7,564 nucleotides of DNA from Treponema sp. UBA3649 (GTDB lineage Bacteria; Spirochaetota; Spirochaetia; Treponematales; Treponemataceae). The translations under genes were made by a program, and so were the position numbers. Below, piece by piece: positions 1 to 6,583 of the stretch (positions are counted from its first letter, which is position 1; every line of letters begins with the position of its first letter). The notes under the pieces are model-generated. The model was given only the letters and a program-made list of their open reading frames with translations. It made no database searches and was not told the origin of the DNA. The DNA lies in contig DFKI01000058.1 of assembly GCA_002373325.1 (NCBI GenBank), positions 1-7,564 of the forward strand, given 5' to 3'.

Positions 1-30
1 TTTAGAGGCAACTCTGAAAATGCGATGACA

Positions 31-52
31 TTCCTGCGCACAAACGCAGGAA
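31..52 (-). terminator. stem-loop after the 178-aa gene, possible terminator
   Basis: A perfect 8-bp inverted repeat (TTCCTGCG at 31-38, CGCAGGAA at 45-52) with a 6-nt loop lies 15 bp past the stop codon of the minus-strand gene ending at 67. The position suits a transcription terminator for that gene. The minus strand lacks a clean run of T directly after the stem, having only a TTTT some ten bases on, so it may be an inefficient intrinsic terminator or an RNA-stabilising 3' hairpin. Confidence 0.35.
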
Positions 53-66
53 CATCCTTCACAAGC

Positions 67-603
67 TTAGTCCCCGTTCTTCTGGGCAGCGGCTTCCTCT
101 TCCATCATCCTTTGCTCAAGCTCTTCCTCAGTAGGATATGCATACAGAAGATTGACGAAAACCGTAGTGCAGTCAGGAACATGAACCGCCCACTCCACGG
201 AGATTGACTTTATGTTCAAATCAGGCTGGATCGGGGCAAGATTGTCCTTCATTCCCCGGCAGATTTCCTTTGCGATGCTGTCAGTCGGCTCACCCTTTAC
301 CCATTCAGAGTCGGCAAGCGTGGAAAGATGCTGGTAGACAAAAGCTGCGTCGAGCGGAGCATATCTGTTGATTTCGGTCTTCCTGAGCTGAAAGCGAATC
401 TTCAGGTCCCAGTCCTCAGTTTTTCCGAACCTCTCCACAGGATAGCTGTAATGAACATTTATGTCGGAATAATCAAGCTCCTCGTTGAAAAAGCGTGCAA
501 GAACCTTTCCGTTTTTATAGGAACTCGTCACGTTGACTTTCTCGCCGTTGATAAAATTCTCTGAATCTTTCAGGCTTCTCTCGTATTTTTCTTTAAGCGT
601 CAT
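67..603 (-). CDS. uncharacterised 178-aa soluble protein
   Basis: I do not recognise this family. The product has no signal peptide, lipobox or hydrophobic segment, so it should be cytoplasmic. Residues 1-20 are charged and likely helical (MTLKEKYERSLKDSENF). Residues 23-155 alternate polar and beta-like stretches, for example DLKIRFQL near 66-73 and TTVFVNLLYAY near 146-156. The last 22 residues (157-178) form a very acidic, probably helical tail beginning TEEELEQRMMEEE. No catalytic motif is visible. I chose the ATG at 601-603 because AAGGAG lies 6 nt upstream; a TTG directly before it would leave only 3 nt to that site. A good promoter lies about 45 bp upstream, so it need not depend on the lipoprotein gene 108 bp upstream on the same strand. 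The gene is sure as an ORF; its function is unknown. Confidence 0.85.
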   Translation of the reverse strand: MTLKEKYERSLKDSENFINGEKVNVTSSYKNGKVLARFFNEELDYSDINVHYSYPVERFGKTEDWDLKIRFQLRKTEINRYAPLDAAFVYQHLSTLADSEWVKGEPTDSIAKEICRGMKDNLAPIQPDLNIKSISVEWAVHVPDCTTVFVNLLYAYPTEEELEQRMMEEEAAAQKNGD

Positions 604-609
604 CAAAAA

Positions 610-615
610 CTCCTT
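610..615 (-). promoter_or_regulatory. Shine-Dalgarno site that fixes the start of the 178-aa gene
   Basis: AAGGAG on the minus strand is 6 nt from the ATG at 601-603 and only 3 nt from the adjacent TTG at 604-606. The spacing favours the ATG. Confidence 0.75.
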
Positions 616-645
616 GTGGATGCGTCGATGTGTTCTGTTCCTTTA

Positions 646-674
646 ACTGTAACAGTAGATTTTTTGCTTGTCAA
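646..674 (-). promoter_or_regulatory. sigma-70-type promoter for the 178-aa gene
   Basis: On the minus strand a perfect -35 TTGACA (669-674) is followed after exactly 17 bp by TACAGT (646-651). A TG one base upstream of the -10 gives an extended -10. Transcription would start near 639, giving a leader of about 36 nt with a strong ribosome site. Confidence 0.65.
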
Positions 675-711
675 CCACTTGCGGCAAGCACGGGAAGATT
701 TTTTTTCATCC

Positions 712-2136
712 CTACTCAAGCTCATACTCAAGGAGCGACCAGAAATTCTTTCCGTCGTCCTCCTTCACGTTCACCCTCACCCTTTGAGCCGTTGCGGGTA
801 TGTCCACGTTTCCCTCAAAAAGTCCGTTTCCCTTGTCCTCAAGATAATTCCAGAGCGTATGTTTTTTTTCGGAATCGTCAATCAGCACGGCCACAGAAGG
901 GCGGTTCGTCCTTACAGAGAAAAACACCGAGCTTCCTTTTTTTACGGGACCCGGCTCGGGAGACTCAACAGTTCCATCCTTCGCGGATCCGTAATTCGAA
1001 AATATCTTCGGAAATTTCAGCGGCGCACCGGCACTCGACTCCACAAGGAATTCCCCGATGTAGAGGTTCTTCTCCGGATTTGAGGCATCCGACGCAAAAA
1101 GCTGTATCCGATATTTACCGGCAGTCGGAAAAGCAAGGAGGAGCTTTGAAAGATTGTCGGTCCCTTCTTTGAAAAAACATGTGTTTTCCAAAGTCTCGTT
1201 CGTCTCAATCTCTTTGACGGCACAGAGGAATTTTGTCCCCGTCTTGATTTTTGAAAAATCACAGCCCAAACTTCCGTCGCAGCTTACAAGACTTGAAATC
1301 GGAGCGGACCAAAAACCAATCGCGTCAAAAAAATAGGGACGGAAAGCAGGGAGCGAGACAAAATCAGATTTGCTTAAGGGAGAGTCAAGCAGCTGGTCCT
1401 TTTCTGAAGACGGGAAATGCGTGCAGATAAAAGCCTCGGGATATCCGAAAAGCCATTCCGTGTTGTAATCCTTCACCGCCTCTCCGTTGAATATGTGCCC
1501 CTCGTTCCAAGTCACGTCCACCAAAAAGTCCCTGCCCCCCAAAGTCACGATGTTCCACGCATGATTTGTCGGAAGACTCTCAGGACGCTCGTTTTCAAGC
1601 AAAGTGCCGGCTCCCCTCGCATATCCGTGGACAGTCCTGCATTTCACTCCCGTGCTCTCGCAGAATTTCGCAAAGACAGACGCAAATCCGTCGCATACAG
1701 CCCGTCCCGAGTAAAGTACGGAACTGTAGTTCTGAGGAGGAATCCTGTGCGTCAAAAATGCCTCCATGTCATAGTCCAGGGTGATTGCAATGATGTCGTT
1801 TATCAGCTTGACTTTGTGAAAATCATTTTCCGCGTTTTCATTTATGATTTTTGAGACTTCGGAAATGTAAGATTCCACGTCACTTTGCCTTAGACCGTCC
1901 GTCGCGCTGTTTTTTACGCCCGCCATAAGAGAATCCGGCTCTTCGTTTCTCCATGACTGTGCCTCGGAGTACATCTCCAGGTTCTGTGGAAAAAGAATCT
2001 GTTTTTTTGCATGTGCCGCATTTGACTGTGCATTCTCCCCCTCAGAGGAAGCGCATCCTGCCGAAGAAAGGAACAAAAAAAATCCGCATGTCAAAATCAG
2101 TATACGAAAAGCCTTTATGGTGAAAAAATTCTTCAT
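712..2136 (-). CDS. transglutaminase-like (KY-type) lipoprotein
   Basis: Seen: residues 1-28 are a lipoprotein signal peptide (basic start, hydrophobic core, SSAGC with Cys28), so the mature protein should be lipid-anchored in the envelope. A polar linker runs to about residue 60. Residues 85-230 carry a transglutaminase-core fold with all three catalytic positions: Cys148 in GRAVCDGFA, His192 in NHAWN and Asp207 in LVDVTWN. The remainder (about 260-474) has at least two beta-rich Ig-like stretches, one ending near residue 365 and one at about 378-474. Family knowledge: bacterial members with this triad are usually cysteine peptidases or amidases rather than true cross-linkers, and the kyphoscoliosis-peptidase branch has similar C-terminal beta domains. 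Inferred: a surface or periplasmic enzyme acting on protein or peptidoglycan; the substrate cannot be read from sequence. The ATG start has GGAG 6 nt upstream (2143-2146) and gives a proper signal peptide. It is transcribed away from the peptide-binding operon and has its own promoter. Confidence 0.9.
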   Translation of the reverse strand: MKNFFTIKAFRILILTCGFFLFLSSAGCASSEGENAQSNAAHAKKQILFPQNLEMYSEAQSWRNEEPDSLMAGVKNSATDGLRQSDVESYISEVSKIINENAENDFHKVKLINDIIAITLDYDMEAFLTHRIPPQNYSSVLYSGRAVCDGFASVFAKFCESTGVKCRTVHGYARGAGTLLENERPESLPTNHAWNIVTLGGRDFLVDVTWNEGHIFNGEAVKDYNTEWLFGYPEAFICTHFPSSEKDQLLDSPLSKSDFVSLPAFRPYFFDAIGFWSAPISSLVSCDGSLGCDFSKIKTGTKFLCAVKEIETNETLENTCFFKEGTDNLSKLLLAFPTAGKYRIQLFASDASNPEKNLYIGEFLVESSAGAPLKFPKIFSNYGSAKDGTVESPEPGPVKKGSSVFFSVRTNRPSVAVLIDDSEKKHTLWNYLEDKGNGLFEGNVDIPATAQRVRVNVKEDDGKNFWSLLEYELE

Positions 2137-2151
2137 ATTATACTCCGTGAA

Positions 2152-2165
2152 AGCCAGTACCGGCT
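2152..2165 (-). promoter_or_regulatory. near-palindrome / leader hairpin before the transglutaminase-like gene
   Basis: AGCCGGTACTGGCT (minus strand) is a 14-bp palindrome broken only by the pair at positions 5 and 10. In RNA that pair becomes a G-U wobble, giving a 5-bp stem with a GUAC loop. It sits at or just after the predicted transcription start and 5 bp ahead of the Shine-Dalgarno site. It could therefore be an operator or a leader hairpin affecting translation. The symmetry is plain; the function is inferred. Confidence 0.35.
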
Positions 2166-2172
2166 CATTTCT

Positions 2173-2201
2173 ATTATATCACTTTTCCACGTCAAATGCA
2201 A
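2173..2201 (-). promoter_or_regulatory. promoter for the transglutaminase-like lipoprotein gene
   Basis: On the minus strand a perfect TATAAT (2173-2178) preceded by TGA makes an extended -10. Exactly 17 bp upstream is TTGCAT (2196-2201), a weak -35. Transcription should start near 2166. A TTGACG lies between the two boxes but only 11 bp from the -10, too close to serve as its -35. Confidence 0.65.
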
Positions 2202-2224
2202 ACCGTTAAGCAGACAATGTAGAT

Positions 2225-2287
2225 TTTTACGCCGGCTTTTTGCGCTGGCATTTTGCGCTGGCATTTTGCGCTAGCATTTTGCGCTGA
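2225..2287. repeat. 13-bp tandem repeat, about 4.8 copies
   Basis: The unit TTTTGCGCTGGCA occurs at 2238-2250 and 2251-2263 exactly and at 2264-2276 with one change (G to A). It is truncated after 11 bases at 2277-2287, where the last base also differs (A for G). A more diverged copy (TTTTACGCCGGCT, three changes) precedes it at 2225-2237. The array lies between two divergent genes and ends 5 bp before the TG of a rightward extended -10, so it occupies the -35 region of that promoter. It is non-coding under the start I favour for the gene at 2369. There are no unique spacers, so it is not a CRISPR. Confidence 0.9.
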
Positions 2288-2291
2288 TTTG

Positions 2292-2300
2292 TGATAAAAT
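2292..2300 (+). promoter_or_regulatory. extended -10 promoter for the two-gene plus-strand operon
   Basis: TGATAAAAT reads as an extended -10 (TG, one base, TAAAAT at 2295-2300) and resembles TGATATAAT of the divergent gene. No good -35 exists at 16-18 bp, where the sequence falls in the tandem repeat (around 2271-2278). Recognition would rest on the extended element or on an activator. The start would be near 2307, giving a leader of about 62 nt before the ATG at 2369. Confidence 0.4.
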
Positions 2301-2368
2301 ATTTGCTAAGAAGACTTTTTAAAACTGCCGATGTTTTGAAGAGAGAATTTATAACGGGGCATATTTTT

Positions 2369-3781
2369 ATGGAAGAAAACACTGAATCCTTTAACGAGAT
2401 GCTTATAAAGGCCTGCGATGAAAAAAAAGCCTGGTATAACAGCGTACAGTTACCGAAAATTCAGGACAATTACCGGCTTCACCTTGTCTGCGTGAACAAT
2501 ATTACGGAAGCCCTCATCAAAAAATCCCTGATTAACCCGGATCCCTACAAAAAGGACAAGAAAGTTTCCTCCATCACTTGTCCGAGCGACGCGAATTTCA
2601 ACGACAACGAAAGGGCGACCCAGCTTGGAATCAGGCTCAGTGACTATCAGAGCACTTTGGATTTTATCTGCAACTACTTCAAGTTCACGGTGGAGCAGGT
2701 AACGGTTGATAAAATCAGGAAGCTCCAGGAATTCAACACATTTTTCAGCTGGCTGAATCTTTCGCCGAATTCCGCACGAATCAACACACGCTCGCTTGCC
2801 TCATGTATTATGGAAGCAAAAAACGGAGCTCAACCCTTGCAGGCCGCCATGCTTAACGACAGCATGAACAAAACGAAGGAGGCCATCGGATTCATTGAGA
2901 CCGCACTGAAGGATCTTCTTGATTTTCAGAGGGAAAACTACAAGGTGGATGTCCGCCGTCAGATTTTGAAGAATCCCGCGTTCGACAAATCAAAAATGGC
3001 GTCGGAGTCAACTTTCCTTGCCGAAATCAAAAGGCTCTTCCCGTCATGCATGGCAAAAAGACCATTCTCCTCTGATTTAATCGGTGAAATCATCGATGAG
3101 GAAATCTCCCCGAAAAAGGCCGCCCTGCAGGAAAAACTCATTGCCAAATTCAAGATAAACGACACGACAAAAAAAGAGCAGAAAAAAAACACCATCTCCG
3201 CCCATGAGATTCTGATGGAAACCGTGCGTGTTTTAGGCACAAGCTCCCAGCAGTACAACGTGATTCTGGAGAAAATTGTAAACAACAACAATATCATCCA
3301 GAGCGGAAAGAAATCCTTCAAGGACCAGCTTTTCAAATTCTTCCGCCGCGTATTCGGACTTCAGGACCCGGAGATTGAATACAACATCGTCGTGGTGGAT
3401 CCGGCTACAAATCAGGGACACAAGGAAAAGCTCAACTACACCGAATTCGTCGCGTCGCTGAGCAAAAGGACAAAATACTACGCGAGCATCTCAACAACTC
3501 AGACCGTGAACTACAGCAAGGTGAATGCCCAGAGTGATGACAAGCTCCTGGATTTTCTGAACAAACAGCTGACGGAAAACACCCGCATGATGCAGGTTCT
3601 GACGGCTTTGGACAATTATTTCAAATCTGCCATTTCAAACAGCGACAAACTCAAGGGAATCAAACCTGAGCTTTCGTTCCTGAAAAGCACGCTCGTAAAA
3701 GTCAATCAGTTCAGAGCCGAGTACCTCTCACTGATTGAGGAGCAGGAGCAGATGAAAAAACTAGGGATAAGTGATGTTTAA
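2369..3781 (+). CDS. uncharacterised 470-aa soluble protein, possibly a treponemal family
   Basis: The product has no signal peptide, membrane segment or catalytic motif. It is largely helical and lysine-rich: residues 1-60 (start MEENTESFNEM, then KKSLINPDPYKKDKK), a helical stretch at 85-130 (LSDYQSTLDFICNYFKF), a long charged middle section to about 330, a short strand-like piece VVVDPATNQG at 341-350, and a helical C-terminus ending EEQEQMKK. The general style resembles hypothetical proteins I associate with treponemes, but I cannot name a family. The frame is open from a GTG at 2291, which would add 26 residues. I prefer the ATG at 2369: the extra segment is richer in A/T codons, the GTG has no ribosome site and overlaps the predicted -10, and GGGG lies 9 nt before the ATG, though this is only a fair site. 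The last 8 bp overlap the next gene, so the two are probably translationally coupled. Confidence 0.82.
   Translation: MEENTESFNEMLIKACDEKKAWYNSVQLPKIQDNYRLHLVCVNNITEALIKKSLINPDPYKKDKKVSSITCPSDANFNDNERATQLGIRLSDYQSTLDFICNYFKFTVEQVTVDKIRKLQEFNTFFSWLNLSPNSARINTRSLASCIMEAKNGAQPLQAAMLNDSMNKTKEAIGFIETALKDLLDFQRENYKVDVRRQILKNPAFDKSKMASESTFLAEIKRLFPSCMAKRPFSSDLIGEIIDEEISPKKAALQEKLIAKFKINDTTKKEQKKNTISAHEILMETVRVLGTSSQQYNVILEKIVNNNNIIQSGKKSFKDQLFKFFRRVFGLQDPEIEYNIVVVDPATNQGHKEKLNYTEFVASLSKRTKYYASISTTQTVNYSKVNAQSDDKLLDFLNKQLTENTRMMQVLTALDNYFKSAISNSDKLKGIKPELSFLKSTLVKVNQFRAEYLSLIEEQEQMKKLGISDV
3763..3767 (+). promoter_or_regulatory. Shine-Dalgarno site inside the upstream gene, fixing the start of the binding-protein gene
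   Basis: AGGGA lies 6 nt before the ATG at 3774 and only 3 nt before an in-frame GTG at 3771, so the ATG is the likelier start. The site is within the last codons of the upstream gene. Confidence 0.6.
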
Positions 3782-5345
3782 GAGATTTGGAAAATTTGTA
3801 TTTTCGCTGATTGGGACCTTCGTTTTCTGCGCGGAGTCTTTTTGTGTGGACGTGTATTCCAGACCGGATTTTTTCCCCGAGGATCAGAGAAATGTGGTCA
3901 TCGTAGATTCCACCACGCAATATGATTTGAATCCTCACACGGCGAGCTACACTTCCGAATCCCAGATTGCGACGGGACTTTACGAGGGACTTTTTTCCTA
4001 TAATCCCGTCACCCTTGAGCCTGATTATGCCATCTGCACTTCTTTCACTCTCTCAAGGAACCAAAAGCGGTGGACCTTCACTCTCAGAAAGGACGCGAAA
4101 TTCAGCGACGGTGAGCCAATCACTGCACAGACCATAAAGGACTCGTGGATGAGCCTTCTCTCAAATCCCAGCGCGCCGTTTTCCTCCATGATTGACTGCA
4201 TATCGGGAGCAGAGGAATACAGAAAGGGAACCGGCAAGGCAGAGGATGTCCGGATTTCCGTCAGAAGCAACACAACTCTGGTAGTCTATCTTCGAGAGCC
4301 GACGAACCACCTGCCAAGGATTCTCTGTCATCAGGCATTTTCCGCAATCAGTCCCAAAAACGCATACTCAGGTCCCTTCGCATTAAAATCCTACGCGGAC
4401 GGACGCCTTGAGATGATAAAAAACGAGCATTATTACGACGCTGCGAATGTCGCTCTTCCGGGAATCACTGTGATTCAAAGTGACGATGCGGACAACAACA
4501 CATATCTTTTCAACACGGGCAATGCTGATTGGGTAAGCGGCGACGTAAAGGCACAGCAGATTTTGAATCAATCCTCAATCCACATAAACGCTGAGTTCGG
4601 CACGACATATCTTTTTTTCAAGATGAAAAATCAGCCATGGAACAACGCGGAATTCAGGCAGGCCCTTTTGGAGGCGGTTCCCTATAAAAAACTCAGGCGC
4701 GACTATACCATACCGGCTACAACTCTGGTCTATCCCTTGAGCGGATATCCGACGGTGCTTGGACTTGAGGATTTTGACATTGAGGATGCCAAGCTGATGA
4801 TGAGCGACGCAAGAAAAAAAGCAGGGATTGCGCAGGATGAAAAGATTCCGCTGATTTTCGCCATAATCGACTCGCCTCTCATGCAAAGGTGGGCAAGCAT
4901 TTTGAAAAAGGCATGGGAGCCTCTCGGTGTCTCGCTCATAGTACAGACCGCCACAACCTCACGATACAATCCCTCAATCCCGGACTGGAACGCTGATTTG
5001 TTCTCCTACTCCTGGATTGGTGATTATGCCGACCCACTTGCATTTTTGGAACTCTTCCGCGGGGGCTCATCCCTCAACGTGGCAAATTATGCAAGCGATG
5101 AATACGACTCTCTTCTCAGGGACGCGTCGCTCACAAAGGATTCTTCCGAGCGCTACAAGATTCTTTCAAAGGCCGAGCAGCTTCTTTTGGACGACAGCAT
5201 GATTATCCCGGTCTCACATCCGGTGAGTTTGAATTTCATCAATCTGGATAAAATCGGCGGTTGGACTCCGAACGCTTTGGACCTGCATCCGCTCAAGCAT
5301 CTCTACATCAAGCGCAAGAATGTCGTGCCCCGGAATGTAATTTAG
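3774..5345 (+). CDS. OppA-type peptide ABC transporter substrate-binding protein
   Basis: This 523-residue protein is the extracytoplasmic solute receptor of a peptide-type ABC importer (SBP family 5: OppA/DppA/NikA). Residues 1-23 form a Sec signal peptide (MFKRFGKF, then a hydrophobic core); neither nearby Cys is in a convincing lipobox, so it is probably soluble in the periplasm. Domain I has ATGLYEGLFSYNP near 66-78, a common N-terminal family feature, and WTFTLRKDAKFSDGEPITAQ at 100-119, the classic family motif. The C-terminal lobe has WIGDYADPLAFLELF near 414-428 and NYASDEYDSLL near 438-448, also typical. Length matches the family (about 500-560). No permease or ATPase gene is in the window, so it must pair with a distant transporter or act as a stand-alone receptor. 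Its ligand cannot be told from sequence; peptides are the default. It overlaps the preceding gene by 8 bp and probably shares its transcript. Confidence 0.93.
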   Translation: MFKRFGKFVFSLIGTFVFCAESFCVDVYSRPDFFPEDQRNVVIVDSTTQYDLNPHTASYTSESQIATGLYEGLFSYNPVTLEPDYAICTSFTLSRNQKRWTFTLRKDAKFSDGEPITAQTIKDSWMSLLSNPSAPFSSMIDCISGAEEYRKGTGKAEDVRISVRSNTTLVVYLREPTNHLPRILCHQAFSAISPKNAYSGPFALKSYADGRLEMIKNEHYYDAANVALPGITVIQSDDADNNTYLFNTGNADWVSGDVKAQQILNQSSIHINAEFGTTYLFFKMKNQPWNNAEFRQALLEAVPYKKLRRDYTIPATTLVYPLSGYPTVLGLEDFDIEDAKLMMSDARKKAGIAQDEKIPLIFAIIDSPLMQRWASILKKAWEPLGVSLIVQTATTSRYNPSIPDWNADLFSYSWIGDYADPLAFLELFRGGSSLNVANYASDEYDSLLRDASLTKDSSERYKILSKAEQLLLDDSMIIPVSHPVSLNFINLDKIGGWTPNALDLHPLKHLYIKRKNVVPRNVI

Positions 5346-5355
5346 GAAACCTAAA
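5341..5355. terminator. small hairpin between convergent genes, possible weak bidirectional terminator
   Basis: TTTAGG-AAA-CCTAAA forms a 6-bp stem with a 3-nt loop in the 11-bp gap between two convergent genes. Its left arm contains the TAG stop of the binding-protein gene. The stem is short and AT-rich with no T run, so I give it little weight, but no other terminator-like structure separates these genes. Confidence 0.25.
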
Positions 5356-5356
5356 A

Positions 5357-6577
5357 TTAATCGAACTGAGAAAGCACGCTCTGTAGATTCACCTGCAAAA
5401 ATCCCGAGCGTCCTGTCTTGTAAAAACTGCTCTGTTCCCAAGCCACATACAGAAAGTCCCCCGAGATTGCAAAATCACCGTAGATGTAACCCGCCGGCAA
5501 AAGAGGAAGCCTGAACGCCGAGACCTCATCGCTTTCACTTGATTTTATGTAGGTCGTTCCGTCCGAAAAGATTGCCGCCACATATTTTTTTCCGGCAGAC
5601 GCATTTGCACTTAAAGGAACCGATCCGCTTCCCTGCTGCAAGTACTGAACCGGGGATGTGCCCTCCGAGCTTTTCCACACAACCGAGAACGTAAACTCAT
5701 CCGGGATGCTCTGCACCAAATCCTTGAGCTGAGAGGGAGCCGATGAAAAGGACTTCGGCTGGCTGAGAGAGAAAAACTGATCCTCCGAGGATTTTTTGAA
5801 AACAAAGGAATCCGATGAAGTCAGAGCGGGAGAAAGTTGTGTAATCGGCACGTTCGGTTCCCAAGTGAAATATGTGAATTCCACGCGGGAGTCCACGCTT
5901 TTTTTCGCCGAGCACGTCCAGGTCTTTCCGTCCCAAAAGAATCCCGCAATCTGCTGGTCATCCGAAAGATTCAAATTGCTGTAGGATACAAGCGGATAAA
6001 GCATCTTCGCCTTTGGGTCGTACTCAACAAGGAGAGGCCTGTCTTTTTGTACCGCCGCCGAAATGGATTTTTCATAATCCACGTTAAAAAATGCGCTCCT
6101 GTAAAGATAAAAAACCGGGCTCTCGTCGGAAAAGACCATGGAATCTGCCGTGACACCTGAAAAAATGGATGCGTCAGTGCAAAGCGAAATGGACTGCCCT
6201 GAAAAAACGAGCATTCCCAATCGGTTGACAAGGGCATAGGCTTCGTTCGAATCAGATTTTTGACTCACCGGAACAGCACCGGAAGATGCGATGCGAACTG
6301 ATTCAGTCCAAGGTCTTTCGTGAACTTCGGGACTGTTCTGCGGCAAATCGCTTTTCACAAATGAGTTTTCCGTAAAATAATACCAGACATGATTTTTCTG
6401 AACCGGCGAAATCTCCACGAAATCTCCCGGCATGGAATTCTCAGCCTTTACTTCCTGATTTTTTTTCGCACATGAGGGAAATGAAATCAATAATGCTGCG
6501 GTCAAAATCGAACCTATAAAAATGAGATGTCCGTTCCTCAGTTTCCGCCAGTTTCTTTCGGCACATGATTTGTCCAT
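5357..6577 (-). CDS. uncharacterised 406-aa lipoprotein
   Basis: I do not recognise a family. Residues 1-36 look like a lipoprotein signal: a long basic n-region (to about 17), a hydrophobic core IFIGSILTAALLI, and Cys36 in SFPSC. That lipobox is loose, as tolerated in spirochaetes. The mature protein is rich in Ser, aromatic residues and short beta-like stretches (HVWYYFTENSF near 64-74, SPVFYLYRSAFF further on, DFLYVAWEQSSFY near the C-terminus). This is compatible with a beta-propeller or repeated beta-sheet protein, but no repeat is clear enough to claim it. It should be anchored in the envelope. No Shine-Dalgarno site precedes the ATG, yet a strong promoter places the transcription start on or next to it, so the mRNA may be leaderless. 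It lies 54 bp after the response regulator gene on the same strand and converges on the peptide-binding gene. Confidence 0.83.
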   Translation of the reverse strand: MDKSCAERNWRKLRNGHLIFIGSILTAALLISFPSCAKKNQEVKAENSMPGDFVEISPVQKNHVWYYFTENSFVKSDLPQNSPEVHERPWTESVRIASSGAVPVSQKSDSNEAYALVNRLGMLVFSGQSISLCTDASIFSGVTADSMVFSDESPVFYLYRSAFFNVDYEKSISAAVQKDRPLLVEYDPKAKMLYPLVSYSNLNLSDDQQIAGFFWDGKTWTCSAKKSVDSRVEFTYFTWEPNVPITQLSPALTSSDSFVFKKSSEDQFFSLSQPKSFSSAPSQLKDLVQSIPDEFTFSVVWKSSEGTSPVQYLQQGSGSVPLSANASAGKKYVAAIFSDGTTYIKSSESDEVSAFRLPLLPAGYIYGDFAISGDFLYVAWEQSSFYKTGRSGFLQVNLQSVLSQFD

Positions 6578-6583
6578 GTTTCT

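Noticed and set aside
678..706. Plus-strand hairpin (CTTG-CGG-CAAG) followed by eight T, looking like a terminator
   Set aside because: The stem is only 4 bp, ten bases separate it from the T run, and no plus-strand gene lies upstream.
616..1172. Two overlapping plus-strand ORFs (155 and 180 aa) opposite the transglutaminase-like gene
   Set aside because: They lie almost wholly antisense to a well-supported gene, have Arg/Ser/Pro-rich composition typical of shadow frames, and resemble no known family.
1417..1854. Plus-strand ORF of 145 aa
   Set aside because: It is antisense to the catalytic core of the transglutaminase-like protein, whose Cys/His/Asp motifs prove the other strand.
2186..2191. 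TTGACG on the minus strand as a -35 box for the transglutaminase-like gene
   Set aside because: It is only 11 bp from the TATAAT; TTGCAT at 17 bp fits the spacing.
2225..2287. CRISPR array
   Set aside because: The repeats are contiguous 13-bp units without unique spacers and without cas genes.
2959..3336. Minus-strand ORF of 125 aa inside the 470-aa gene
   Set aside because: Shadow frame; its hydrophobic look comes from reading Lys/Glu/Asn codons backwards, and it has no convincing ribosome site.
3771..3773. GTG as start of the peptide-binding-protein gene
   Set aside because: It is only 3 nt from the AGGGA site; the next codon is an ATG at a proper 6-nt distance.
5837..6160. Plus-strand ORF of 107 aa opposite the 406-aa lipoprotein
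   Set aside because: Shadow frame with no recognisable product. The opposite frame has a proper signal peptide and promoter.
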